Source: Quillaja saponaria | Lineage: Eukaryota; Streptophyta; Magnoliopsida; Fabales; Quillajaceae | DNA length: 64,000 bases | Reading direction: 5' to 3' | Assembly: GCA_029379385.1 (NCBI GenBank) | Contig: CM055606.1 | Coordinates: 16,207,142-16,271,141, forward strand | Shown: piece by piece, positions 1 through 13,566 of the stretch | How positions within the stretch are numbered: the first letter of the stretch is position 1 | Layout: each line of letters begins with the position of its first letter | Program-made: the position numbers and the translations under genes | Notes under the pieces: generated by a model | Database searches by the model: none | What the model saw: only the letters and a program-made list of their open reading frames with translations | Told to the model about the DNA's origin: nothing

Positions 1-890
1 TATGAGTAGCATGACCATGTGCAACTCCCAGAACATCGCCTAATTAATTTATCATAAATATATATTTATCATAAATATATTACTATAAATTTCCCAAAAA
101 AAAATTTATTTATAAATTAGTCACAAATTTTTAAATAAAATTACGAATACTCATTAAATTATTATTTTAAGGCAAACAAAATTACTAATTAATTTAAACG
201 TCACAAAATTACTAATTTAATTAAGTGTCACATAATTACTATTTCTTACTTATAAATATTATTTATTAATATGTGAATTAAAAAGTTAATAATTTATCAT
301 ATCATAAATATACTAATTATTACAATTATCATAAAAATTACAATTACAACAAATTTTTAATTATAACAAATAATAAAAATTAATATTTCAACAATTATAA
401 TATAAAACTACTGTAAATATAGATACATGCATATAATAATAATAAATATAACTTTCTATAAAATAAATATAACTTTATGACTTACCAGGTAAGAAGCAAA
501 TGAGCAAAAAGTATCAACACCGGCAACGTGATTTCAACAATAATCCTAAACAAAACATAAATAAATTTAGAATAACAAAACATATATATCGTGTAACATT
601 AAATAATTTATATAATTTCTATTTATATTTTATTTTAAAATTTTTTAATAGTATAAGTAATTTAAATAATTAATAAGTAAATATCACGAATTTATATAAA
701 TAATATAAATTAAATAATATACGTAATAAATTTTTCAATAATAACATGAGAATTTAATTAATAAAAAATTTTTAAATTAAAATTTGTATAACTTACCAAG
801 ATTTTACCTTGCAAATCGAAAGAACACGAGAATATTGACAGAAAGAGAGAAAATGTTAATGTATAAGAAATGAAGGCGGTGATCTCTTCT
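1..890 (-). other. AT-rich stretch with possible minus-strand transcript leader
   Basis: This stretch is extremely AT-rich and holds no convincing long open frame. Read on the minus strand, it lies downstream of the TATA box at 903-911. It contains a pyrimidine-rich leader (about 800-880) and candidate splice donors near 790-810 and 480-490, where AAG or TGG is followed by GTAA. At the left edge a candidate acceptor near 41-43 opens into a short GC-richer piece that could be coding. Together this looks like the 5' end of a minus-strand gene or mobile-element transcript continuing off the left edge. The product is not recognisable. Confidence 0.3.
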
Positions 891-902
891 TGCTCTGCCT
901 CT

Positions 903-954
903 GTATTTATAGAGGAGAAATGGTGGGGGTATTTATAGAGGAGAAAGGGTGGGG
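903..954 (-). promoter_or_regulatory. TATA box region with a 28-bp tandem duplication
   Basis: The plus strand carries TATTTATAGAGGAGAAA twice about 28 bp apart, each followed by a GGTGGGGGT stretch. On the minus strand this reads CTATAAATA, a good plant TATA box, present in both copies. Pyrimidine-rich sequence typical of a plant 5' leader follows it leftwards. I infer a minus-strand promoter whose upstream side is the inverted-repeat block at 1003-1206. No transcript evidence is available from sequence alone. Confidence 0.4.
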
Positions 955-982
955 GTGGAGAGGGGTGATAATTGGGGGGATT

Positions 983-999
983 GGGGGGGGGGGGGGGGG
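983..999. repeat. poly(G)17 tract
   Basis: An uninterrupted run of 17 G closes a longer G-rich stretch (about 940-999) immediately before the inverted-repeat block. The G-rich side has several runs of four or more G and could form a quadruplex. The exact length is prone to assembly error. Confidence 0.8.
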
Positions 1000-1002
1000 T
1001 AG

Positions 1003-1206
1003 CCCTGCAGCGCGCAGGGTAGCCTGCAAAGCAGGCTGCAGGCTACCCCGCGTGGAGCAGGGTAGCCTGCAACGTCTGAAACCGGCTTTTGAAAAGCCGG
1101 TTTCATCCTGCACTCGCGCGCCAAGCGCGAGTGCCTGATGTGGGCGATGGTCCGACCTGGCGTGCCAGGTCGGACCCTGAAACCGTGTTTTGAAAACACG
1201 GTTTTA
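1003..1206. repeat. Seven consecutive perfect or near-perfect inverted repeats
   Basis: In 204 bases there are seven back-to-back hairpins with different sequences. The arms are 1003-1008/1014-1019 (6 bp), 1021-1027/1031-1037 (7 bp), 1038-1048/1060-1070 (11 bp), 1077-1090/1092-1105 (14 bp), 1110-1119/1125-1134 (10 bp), 1149-1161/1164-1176 (13 bp) and 1178-1191/1193-1206 (13 of 14). Hairpins 4 and 7 share a layout, TGAAACCG at the outer arm and TTTTGAAAA at the tip, but differ in the middle with compensating changes in both arms. The block is GC-rich inside a very AT-rich region. It is not a CRISPR array because the units differ in sequence. Confidence 0.9.
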
Positions 1207-1314
1207 ACATTTACCCCATTCTGGCTATTATGGTAAAAAATTTACCATTTTGACCAAAATTTTTAAGACTTGGACCCTTTTGTCCAAAAATCCATTCATT
1301 GACCTTACAAAGGG

Positions 1315-1728
1315 AATACAGCTCCTTCTTTTCTCCTTTACACTTCAAACAACAAAATCATTCTTTAAATTTTCTCCCAAGATTTTCATTTCACACTAAA
1401 ACGTAGTCGTTCTAAATTGGAAATGTAACACTTTTTTATTGGGAGTTGGAAACAAGATAGGAAGGTTCTTGTTCCTTTGAACCAGATCCTTGCATATTCT
1501 TGTTGGCATACGAAATGATATATATGAAAAAGATACCCCAAACAAATTTCTTTTAAAATTAAACACAATTTTTATAAGAGAATTGATATTTTTCTCTTTC
1601 CCATATTACTTGTGTAATATAAAAGAATGCTTTTGTACTGAAAAAAAGAAAGAATTATAATTAATTCAATAACATCATTCTCAAGTTAGCAATATGCTTA
1701 ACACACGGCTCTATTGTCACACCTCTAT
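1315..1728. repeat. Dispersed copy of peroxidase-module flank (left part)
   Basis: This roughly 410-bp segment is nearly identical to 21610-22023 in direct orientation, and more loosely similar to about 31085-31790. It is part of the non-coding DNA that recurs between cluster I peroxidase genes. The match breaks off at the CACACGGCTCTA motif at 1728 and resumes at 5650. It holds no gene. Confidence 0.8.
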
Positions 1729-4700
1729 GAGAGGTATGATTGGCTGGAAAAATAGTAACCAAATCTCCATAACTCTGACTCAAATAAAAAAATAATCATG
1801 ACTCTTAACCAATCAATGAATAAGACCAAATATTTAAAAACGCAAAAGTTAACATTACAATTTGTTAACTTAAACAAATCACCACTTACTGAAAAGTTTG
1901 ACAAAATTTCCTACAATATGAAACATGCCGTAAAATACAAACCAATAAACTTTTGTTCTTACACAACAACAACACAAAGACAATAAGGAGCTCCGCTCCG
2001 TTCACATCATCAATAAGACAAATACTGGAATATTACATTATACTAAATTTGACACCCACAATTTTTATTGTGACTGCAAACTTTCATCATTAACTCAAAG
2101 TATGAGATTTGGAGGAATACCTTGTCGTCAAATTCTCAGCAAAACCTCGTGTTAGTGATTAACTTTCTTTGAGGTCCTGTTACTATAAAATATATCCACA
2201 AAAGAATGATAAGTCCTATAGACTCTGTGAGTGAAAAATCGTACCCATAAGGTACTAGCATCATTTAACACAAGAATATAACATATATAGTCAATTAACA
2301 CTACATAACAATGTTTCATGTCTTCATTCAAAACTATAAGTACACGTTAATATTCACCATAAGTTCACAATGTACATAATTCATAGGTTCACAAATTAAT
2401 CGAAATAATCATAACATACAAGCAAACAAAGGGCCAACGAGTGACCCAGCCCCGCACAGCATTATCACCCCTACCGGACATTTACACTCCCGCACAACAA
2501 ATTGATCTCCGTACACAATCCATCCCATCGAGGCTGAGCCAATAAAAAAAAACATTTATCAAAGCCATAATTTTTCATGATTTTTAAATCAGAATATCCT
2601 AGGTACACCTGAATTTTCAATTTCAGAGATAAAAATCACTTTTCATAAAAATCTCACTTTGTTGGCCCTTATCAACCACAACCAATATCAAACAAGCATA
2701 ATTTAAATAAAACACTGAAATACTCTATGTACTTATTTTTCCTATATCACGTATATTCAAATAAACATATAATTACACATATTAATCTAGCCTCTAAAGG
2801 TAGCAATTAACCACTCACCTTAACTGATTTCATTTGCCAGCTACACTGACGTTCAAGCACCTCATCAGGTCCAAATTAGGATCCAGAACTGAATTGCATA
2901 TTTCTAAATAGTACTTAGTTCATAAGCGTTAGTGCTATAATCTTTAATTACTAAGCTTATGTATCAACTTATATAAGTTTCTTTATGAAAATTTCCTATA
3001 CAGATGTTACACGTCCAGTGGTACAAATTGAATTTTTTATGGTAAGGTCGATCATAAGGAGACATTTTTTTTTTATCATGTTAATGCATAGGGTGGAAAA
3101 AAATTATTAAAAAAAAAATAGAAAATGCTAATGAGTTAGAAATGCTAAAGCTGTCCAAACTTGAGGTTTGAACCAGTGTTCCCTTTAAAGGTCATATATT
3201 CCTCTAGAAAATTCTAAATCTAGTTCCGTAAAATTTATTAAATACTAGACACATGTAGATTTATAACGATATATTGTTTGTAATTTTTAGATTTGTATAT
3301 CAATACAATTTATTCTTTGGAGTTGCATCAATTTCTGCAAGATGCAGAATTTTGACAATTCTGACCTTATCTTAGTTAATTGAATATAATTTTCTCTAGG
3401 AAAAACGAAATCTAATTCTGTTTATTGGGTTTGTTAATAGACAAGTATATCTTTCTAGATATGTATCATATGTATAATTTGGATGTGTATATTAGTACAG
3501 TTAATTATTTAAAGTTTACTCCTTTTAAGCGTTTTCACCACCCCTTGGATATATGTTTATTTTCACATAAATAATAACCAAATTTAATAAAACCAAGTCG
3601 AAACATTATCTCTATAAAGTTTTCTATCTTTATTATTTAGAAATTTCTACTAAATTTAGTATTGAACCCACTCAATTCCTCATATAAACAATAAATAGGA
3701 CACTCGTATGATTTCTGATTGCCAACTACTGATTAGGATGCTTATAAGATTATCATACTGGGAAATTAAATTACAAAGTTTTCCAGTCTATTATCTTAAG
3801 ACCATAAGCTACACTTCTACTTTAGAACTCCCAAACAAATTCAGTCCCAAAACACCCGAAATACCCAATACTAAGCAGATTCTTAGTTCTTATCTAATTG
3901 ATTAATAACTTGGAGAGACCAAATTCTGCATCCTTGTAACATAGAGGCAGCGCCAATGTTACCAACTTACCATACTAGAATATTTAAAATTAAATGTGAA
4001 AGAACCATCCTTAATTTCTATGTACATATATCTATACTATTAAAATTTAGCATAAACCTTTAAAAAGCCTATCCTGTATACTCCAATAATTAAGATAGCA
4101 GTACAAAAAAATTGCAGTTCTTAGAATAAAGAAAAAAAAACGAATAGCAAAAAGACAGAAAAAAAAACTCCCACTTAGTTATCAAATTCCATGATTAAGT
4201 TAGTTTTAAGAAAAGCAATAATGTGAAATGATTTGGTCCACATAATTAAAACACAAGGCAGACGGAAGAACATTAGGATTGCTAAATGAATAAACACCCC
4301 AAAGTTGGTCCACTTATAATTTACCTCTGAATTGTTAATTTAACTATCTTTAGTACCAATATCTCATGGCCGGCTAGACTAATTAAAGAGAGTTAAAATA
4401 TTAAAGCGATGCCAATGTAAGTAACTTCTTATTCAAACAATGATTGAAAATAAAAGAAACACCAACTTATTATCAAGAAGACTATGTTAGCCGTGTCCCT
4501 AAGAAGTTGGATTGATCAAGATACCTATTGAGGTATGTTCTTATCTTTTCTTGCTCTTCCACCATTTAAAGTGATCGTACAAGCTAAGGTAGAATGAATC
4601 CACACATGACATTAAGAATGTATTTGGTCCCAAAATCACTAATCTATTTTTGGGCACCCACGTAAGGACGAGGAAGGATCTTTCCGTTAACAACAAGAAA

Positions 4701-5650
4701 TCCTCTTAATAGGTCAGTAGATAAAGTCCACGAGACAGAGTGAAGTAAGCAGGAAAAAAAAATACATAAACCAAATGCAAGAAAATATCGGGTATGCATC
4801 AAGTGCACACGGAGCAAGAGCTGTCCTCAAACAATCAATGGCAGAGTCATTACCTTCCACAGTCCCTTTCCTCAAAAGCTCAATAAATTTTTGCTTCTGT
4901 AACCGGAACGGAAACCTATGATCATTGAGCACAAACAGAGCATGGACCTGAAGTAGATTTATGGCAGCATCAATGTCACTAGTTTCCAATGATCGTCTGA
5001 TCTGCTTGATAATCAATCTCCAATGATAAGACGAAGACAATGAAGGAAAGGTAAACATCCCAGCTGCTACATCCTCATGGCAAAATAGGGACTGTAACAA
5101 GGTAAGGAAAAGAGAAAGAAATGGTATGACTGGAGAAGAACTTGAAGTTCTTGAGTGATAAAAAAAATTGCAAATCAATGTATGAATTGGCTGCAACATC
5201 GATCACTAATGGCAGCTCAAGGAAGACAAAGGAGTGGTGCTCGGCTAGGTAGGGGCAAGGAATGTTCAAGAAGGAAAAAGAAAGCAGAGGAAAGGCAAAG
5301 CAAAACAAAGAACAAGGTCGGTGGAGAATAAGGGAAAGAAAACAAAGGCAACTATTATTAAAATAATAAGCTCACGGTCAAGGTTTAGTGGTAGAATTTG
5401 GGATGATAATTTAATTCTAAAAGTTGTATATATATACATATAATATATTTGTCTTCTTGCTTATTATTATTATTTTCATTTATTTATTTTTAAGTCAACC
5501 AATGATATAAAAAAAATAAAAAAATTCTTGTGTACATGTATAAATGTTTATTTTATTTTATGTTATTTTTTTATAAAATTATATTTACCTAACCACCACA
5601 AGTTATGTATAAATATTTAACATGTACGTTAAAGTATTGAATTATTAGAT
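1729..5650. mobile_element. About 3.9-kb foreign insertion of unclear class
   Basis: The paralogous flank at 21610-22160 is contiguous, and the copies near 12936 and 31774 are also contiguous at this point. Here the same sequence is split between 1728 and 5650. The simplest reading is an insertion. A short TCTA sits at both edges and could be a target-site duplication. I see no clear terminal inverted repeats and no complete transposase or polymerase. The part at 2040-2560 has the look of LTR-type non-coding repeat, but I cannot classify it. It contains the CTLH gene fragment at 4780-5200. The rest is AT-rich without features I can support. Confidence 0.5.
4780..5199 (-). pseudogene. Fragment of a CTLH (LisH/RanBPM-type) domain gene
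   Basis: Minus-strand translation contains SLETSDIDAAINLLQ, RLQKQKFIELLRKGT and DCLRTALAPCALDAYP. This is the CTLH region of the plant LisH/CTLH (RanBPM/GID-related) proteins, scaffold-type proteins of CTLH ubiquitin-ligase assemblies. The similarity stops exactly after Ala-Tyr-Pro, where the next bases are ATATTTTCTTGC. A normal intron would begin with GT, so I infer a donor mutated from GT to AT, after which the frame runs into intron-like sequence and stops at 4714. The rest of the domain and the other exons are not found nearby. It lies inside the inserted segment 1729-5650, so it is probably a captured or transposed fragment. Product identity is fairly sure; non-function is inferred. Confidence 0.7.
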
Positions 5651-5790
5651 CTACGACAGGAATTTCATGTTGCACTAAAAAAATTAACCATCCCATAGTT
5701 TGATCAGGAAATCAAATTTAACTAGTCATTTAGGTATTGAGCAAACAGATATAAAATTTGCTCTCATTTGAATAGAATTTAATCTTCGAA
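5650..5790. repeat. Dispersed copy of peroxidase-module flank (right part)
   Basis: This segment matches 22024-22160 closely, including the GACAGGAATTTCATGTTG and AACCATCCCATAGTTTGATC motifs. It resumes the alignment interrupted at 1728 and so marks the right edge of the insertion between them. Confidence 0.75.
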
Positions 5791-8700
5791 ATTCTATGTT
5801 TACTTATGAATTAATTTTAGAATTTAAATTTGAGATCAAAAGGTTCTAAAATTTTCATTTTATTTTAATTAGTTGAATTAAAACTTAATAAACATACAAA
5901 ATTACGAGATTAATCAGGCATTAATAATGTCATTAATTTCTTTAGAAAAAAGTGAATTGACATTTCAGAAACAATCACCTCACCATACTCTCATTAACAA
6001 AATCAATTATTCAATATACTGATTTTAAAATACCAAACCAAACTGACCCTAAATATGACTAATTAACTCATTTAATTTATCAAATTAATCAAGCTTTATT
6101 TATTCTAATTGTTTAATTCAAATAGAAGTGATAATTGAATGAATTCAATTTTTTAAAAATTATAATAATTATCCATACTAATTAACAACGAAACTACTAT
6201 TAGAAAACAACCTTTGGCAAGTGCAGAAGTCATTAAGGGTCATTTGGTTTGGCGCCATCCCAGACACCAAATCAACGGTCTGGCTTTTAATCTTTTTTTA
6301 ATTGAAAAATTAAAATGTAATGGCAAACACCTGTCAATTTTTTTTTTAAGCAAATATATCTTAATAATCATTTTTGTTTACAAATAAATAATAATTGTAA
6401 TATTTTTTTTATATACAGAATGCAACTGTTACATAAGTTATTTTTTTTAATTGACTGAATGAACAAAAATGCTCTTGATACCAATTTTCTATAAATTGAA
6501 GATTTTTTTATATTTTATAATATCTTTTTTATTTTAATAATTTTATAATATTATTCAAGGATGTCCTATTTCTGATAATTTACATCCAAACAAATCAAAC
6601 AACATCTTAAATCATGATTTGTAATCACAGTTTTTAAAATCATTCAAACAACACTAAAAAAATAAGTTGAAACCAAACACCTCAAACAATATTTTAAACC
6701 ATAATTTATAACCAAAATCTAAACTAAACTCACTCTAATTAAAAACGAAAGTCATCGAAGTTTCCTAAGCTTATATATAATTCAAAGTCTAATGCTACCT
6801 CTCCAATGACATTTTCCAAGTTCTAGGGGATAATATTAATATTGATGAAGCATGAAAATTGGAAAGCTACTTTCTAGCCAAAATTGAAACTTTTTATGGC
6901 TTGTTTTTTTGTGCAAGTTGATAAAGTGCGTGACATATTTAATAGAATGAGATAATAATCAAGGATCTCAACGTAATTAATGTTTTAATTGCAAAATATC
7001 TGAAAATTGAAGATTCAATTGGGTAGAGAAGTTGATGAAGGAGGAAATTGAAAACCAAATTAAAAGACTAGAAAATTGTTGTAAAATTATAGTTACTTTT
7101 AAAATTAGTTGTAACATTTTTGTCCACAAAGTTAATTTCAACTTTTAATTTAGTTTTTATTATTTTATCTGTAGCTATTCTTTTACTTCTAATTAGTCAT
7201 AATATATTTTGTTCTTAAAATAATTTTGACGACAATTACTAATGTGTAAATTAATTAGCAGCTTAGATTTTGCAAGATAATGTAGGTCACAGAATCCTAA
7301 TAGTGTTCACATGATAATTTTATAGGTGGCTTTATTGCCAGAGTCAAAATATTAATGACACAACTTGTTCAATGAATAAAAACATAAACGGACTAAATTA
7401 CCCTCCAACTAAACCAAAAACTATTACACTGGACGTCTCTCACCCTTTTTTATAAGTCTTTCGATATACACTAGTTCTTCATCCTTCCTTTTTTTTTTTT
7501 TTTTTTTTTCTTCTAGTTTATTTCCTCCTTCGTCTCTCTAATTGTTTCTTTCATAAGGCTAGAAGGGCAAAGTAAAGTATATCAAATTATCAATGCTCAT
7601 AGTCATAGCTTGTTCTTCCATCAACCCCATTACTATTAGTCACAAACCCATCTGCCCAATTTGTTAAAATTCACAAGTCCTATTACTACAACCCACCCAC
7701 AAAAGGCCATTTAACCATGGTTCTCATCCTCTACTATCCAAATTTTGCTGAAGGAATGGAAAAGGATTTAACAAATGAAATGAAGTTTCAAAATTGACAG
7801 AAAGTCTGTACTTTAAAATTAATGATCCAAAACTTGCATTGCCCAGCTTCTTCAACTGTCTTCATTATCTGTATGGGAATAACTGGGATAAAATTGATTG
7901 ATATGGCCATTATATAATTGGTTGATTCATTTTTCATTTAATAAGAATGTCAATTTCGAATTAGATCAACTAATTTTTTGGCTAATATTGAAGTCTGAAA
8001 GCATGATTAACTGTCATTTTGACTGAGCTTGCAGTTTTATCTGTCTTGACAGATAAACAGTTGGAAATTCAATTGTTTTATGAGTAGTGTAGTGATATGT
8101 ATTTGGGTTTAATACTGATAAAATGACTAAAGTGATTCATCCAATTAAACTAAAAGTTAAATTTATAGAGAACTTGGAAGGCTAGTGTACTAAGATTTGA
8201 TATGTTCTCTTGCTACAAATGAATGAGAGTGAAGGAAGGAGGAAGGGGAAAAACTAGGGAGTCGTGTAACATTGAGAGAGATAGCTTATTGATTTTAGGG
8301 TCATATCAATGTCAAATATTAAGTGAAGGGTAATTTGATCTCTTCATACCTTTATTCATTGAATAGGTGTGCTCTTAATATTTTAATATTTCAATTGTGA
8401 CAAAAAGACCACTCTAATTTTATTTAACATAAATAATATGCAAAACTTATATGGGCAGACACAAGCTTCCTTTCCTCTTGTTTTTCATTTGCCTTTCAGC
8501 AGAAGGGGGGAATATTCTGATTGGAAGTGGAATTTACTTTGTCAAATTCACATGTTAAGCAATCAGAACTTTTAGGTTAGAGTAGGTTATATTTGACTAA
8601 ACTTTGGTTTAACTTAGATAACACCCGATGGTTGGATAAGTATTAATGTGAATAGTGGTAATAATAGATTATTAACAAGTATTGTGAGGAATAATTAATG

Positions 8701-8919
8701 ATACTAGAATATGCTAGGTAGCTCTAAGATAATATTAACAACTCCATACTTAAATCTTAACTATATGAGAGAGAGAGATCTCTAGGTAGCTCTAAGGTAA
8801 TATTAAAATATATATATATTGATAATCAGCACCACAACATCATCAAACCATTTATTTAATACAACTTAATTTAGAAACAAATATGGTTTCCTGTCCCTAC
8901 CTTTCATTTAACATAATAA
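5791..8919. other. AT-rich intergenic region 3' of peroxidase A
   Basis: No gene is supported here. There is a T21 run at 7489-7509. The stretch 7260-7330 and the stretch 8440-8890 recur 3' of peroxidases B and C (15180-15480 and 27200-27720), so they are parts of the duplicated module. The stretch 6236-6750 begins with GGGTCATTTGGTTTG and ends in AC-rich sequence, which resembles the edge of a hAT-type MITE, but I cannot show matching ends. Confidence 0.5.
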
Positions 8920-10386
<1,467 letters not shown>

Positions 10387-10388
10387 TT

Positions 10389-10396
10389 AATTTATA
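10389..10396 (-). promoter_or_regulatory. TATA box of peroxidase A
   Basis: TATAAATT on the minus strand, about 60 bp upstream of the ATG at 10329. A GA-repeat leader (GAGAGAGAGAGG) immediately precedes the ATG. The same arrangement occurs at C, D and E. Confidence 0.65.
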
Positions 10397-10399
10397 AGC

Positions 10400-13300
10400 A
10401 GACAAAAATTAATATGTTAATGTTAGAGTAATAAAGAAGATATATAAAATGTTTGTTACCTAAAATACCCTTGTTTTTAGTCAATTTAAATAATAAAAAA
10501 TCGTAGTCTTCTTTAAGAAAGTCTCTATACATATCTGTCAAACGTGTTGATGATCTGTTCTTCAGTTTCTATTTTATTTAATTTCTTCCATATCCATTTA
10601 ATTAATTAATTTAGACCCTGACACGATTAATGTCCCACATGGCCACATTTTGAAATTTACAATTCTTCATGCTGCGTATGCTCAAACCACATTCCTCCCA
10701 TCAGGCCAACACTGTCGGTACAAGTGTATATGATTCAAACCAAGTCGATTAAACCGGATAATATCAGTAAAAATGGTTTGGTTTTGTTAACAATTTTAAT
10801 TGGTTTGGTTCGGTCATTTTATAATCTTTGTTGAGAAACTTTCGTTTAGATTTCTCAGTTGAGTGGTAAAAATGATTAAATTTTTTTTTATTTTTATTAT
10901 TGTATAAATATGTTTTTGAAAGAAAAAAAAAAAAATCTCTTATAAACCCTAACTTCGGAATTAATAAGGATAAAGTCGTTCCATTAATTTTTATTTATTC
11001 AAATAAACATATAAAAAAAAATTCAGTTCTTAAGAATATATAAATAATGAATTGATACAATTTCTTTTTTATTCGAAAGTTGAACTGGAGTTCAACTAAT
11101 AATTTCATACAAAAATATATATATGTATGTTTATCAAAAAAGTTAAAATAAAGATAGAAAAACGATGTCATTTTCTCTCTTTCAAAACCGTGTGAACATT
11201 TGAGGCAGGTCGATTCTATCATTAGTTTATAAACAGATAAATGTACTAATTTTATCAAAACTAATGTTTCTAATGTTAGACTAATAAAGGAGAAAACAAG
11301 TTTGTTATGTAAAATACTCTAGTTTTAGTCAATGTTTTTTTATTTTTTAATTTATATAGCAAAGTCTATATCTATCAAATGTGTTGGACTGTTCTTCTTC
11401 ATTTTCTATTTTATTGATTTGGTTTTATTAACTACTTAAATTAACACAATAATATTATATTATAAAAATTATACTCTTAATATTTCTTTTAATTTATAAA
11501 ATTCTTTTAAAATTTTAATTTACAATTTTATAATTATTTGTAACTTGTTAAATAAAAAAATAAAAATTTAATATTAATTATTATTGATAAATTATAAATT
11601 TATTAATATTAAAAATAATTCTAATAAGAAAATCAATAGTCATAAAACAATTACAATCTTATTAATATTAAAAAATATAAAAATAATAATAAAAGAATTA
11701 ATAATCTATTTAAAATTTGTCACAAAAATAATCAAATTTACGAATAAGCATTATAATTTTTAGATTTACAATAAAATTGATCTGATTATTTTGAGAGTTG
11801 AAACTATTATTAGAAAACAACCCTTGACAAACACAGAAATTATTAACCAAAAAAGAAGTCATTATTTCCTGGAAGTTTCTTAAGCTTATATATAATTCAA
11901 AGTCTAAACCTACATCTCCAATGACATTTTCGAAGATCGAGGGGATAGGTAGTCGAAATGTAAGGAGTTGGTTTTCTTAGATTTAAAGAAAGGAAAAGGA
12001 ATTAAATCAATTTTCTAATTAATGTATATGATTTATGTTTGCGAATCAAATAAATGAATTAATTGATATGACTGTGATCTGATCCGTTAAAAAATATTTA
12101 TATGAAGCAAGTATTTTTTATTAAAAAATAATAATATAATACAAGTGGACAATGCTTGTAAATCTCATTGTGGAGTTTCTGGTTTATCTAGCTCTCCTCT
12201 TTAATTAGTTGACTAAATACAAAGAAAAATAGATTCCTTCCGATTTTCCCTCCCCAATTCAATGCACGAGGGGATGCCACTTGCCAGCTCCAGCGCTCTT
12301 TTCCTTTTGTGTAGCAGCCTTCGCTTTCAAAATTCATATCATTGCTTTGTTTCAGATCTTCTTATATTTTTTGTTGAATATATTAAATTATGTATAAATT
12401 AATAAGAGATGTGGGTATAATAATAAGCAAGCTATATATATTTGTACGTTATGATCACAAGTTCAAATCTTGGAGAAAAAATAAGAAGAATTTAAGAACC
12501 TTCAAGTTTATTCTTGATTTAAAAAATTATATACTTTTAATAGAGACATATGATTATTTTATGTAATGTAAAAATTTAATGTCTAAAAATAAATTTTAAA
12601 TAAATAAATTTTAAATGAAAATTTTAAAGGAAAAAAAATAGTTTATTAGAAATTTCACTTATTTATTTATTTGCTTTATTTTTTTTTAATCCTTTACAAA
12701 TAATAGATATATTTTAATTCGTAAGAAACCGTTGAATATTGATTCTATTTCCTCCATTGACACCTCATTTTAATTTCCATGGAGCCAAGGAAACAAGCCG
12801 GTTTTCATATTATTTTTTATTTACATATCTAACGTGTGCACTACAGTTCAATATAAGTTAATAATTAATATAGAGAAGAAAAGAAAACGGAATGTCAAAA
12901 GATTAGTTAGCCTAGCTATGTGCTCACCACACGGCTCTACATGATAGGGAATTTATCTTGGGCTAAAAAATTAGTCATTTTATTTTATGGGGTTGGAATG
13001 ATAGTCAAGAAGATGCACTCCATTCATTGACTATTTAGGCTGAAAACTCCTTTAGAGAGATTGTGGAGGGTAAAATTTTCATAAAATTCTCTAGCTTTGA
13101 CTGGACCGGAGGAAAAAATTAACCATCCCATAGTCTGAACCGAGGAGGTCAAATGCAACTAGCACTTATGTCTTGAGCAAGGAGATATACAAAAACTTTC
13201 AATATATAAAAAGAAATTTGAGTAAAGTATATTTTACCTACCTATGGTTAAACTTATTTCTAAACGCATACAGGTAATTCATTTTGTCCAAAACCATCCT
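10400..13300. other. Intergenic upstream of peroxidase A, module DNA
   Basis: No gene is supported. The region is AT-rich and alternates unique sequence with pieces shared by the other cluster I intervals. One is the stretch near 12240-12330 with GCACGAGGGG and GTAGCAGCCTTCGCTTTC, recurring near 21350, 30930 and, diverged, 40810. Another is the GTGCTCACCACACGGCTC motif near 12920. These shared pieces define the upstream half of the repeating unit. Confidence 0.5.
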
Positions 13301-13312
13301 GCAGTGTGAACT

Positions 13313-13423
13313 AAATTGTCTTTTGATTGAATCTTTCAAACTTCACCCATTTATACACACGTGCATAAATTGTCTTTTGATTAAATCTTTCAAACTTCAC
13401 CCATTTATTATACACACGTGCAT
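13313..13423 (+). repeat. 54-bp tandem duplication carrying two CACGTG G-boxes
   Basis: Two direct copies begin with AAATTGTCTTTTGATT at 13313 and 13367. Each ends in ACACACGTGCATA, giving palindromic CACGTG cores at 13358-13363 and 13415-13420. CACGTG is the core of plant G-box elements bound by bZIP and bHLH factors. A related site occurs at 22549-22554 in the paralogous interval. A CT-rich leader-like sequence follows (13450-13570), so this may be an old plus-strand promoter. Confidence 0.7.
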
Positions 13424-13566
13424 ATATAGCACGTCAGTGTACCATTGGAGAAACACCAGAGCTTCTTCTCCCTTACCCCCCAAATACCTAATTTTTCTCC
13501 CAATTATTCAAATCCCAAAATTCACAAATCTTCAATACCTCCAATCCTTTCTGTTTCTTTTGTTTT

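Noticed and set aside
890..1199. Open frames of 68-88 codons on both strands over the hairpin block
   Set aside because: They exist because the sequence is GC-rich and palindromic. The frames mirror each other on both strands and show no domain or codon pattern of a gene.
1003..1206. CRISPR-like array
   Set aside because: The units are all different, there is no constant repeat or regular spacer, and the window is plant nuclear DNA.
6236..6750. hAT-type MITE
   Set aside because: Only one edge looks plausible (GGGTCATTTGGTTTG); no matching inverted end or target duplication was found.
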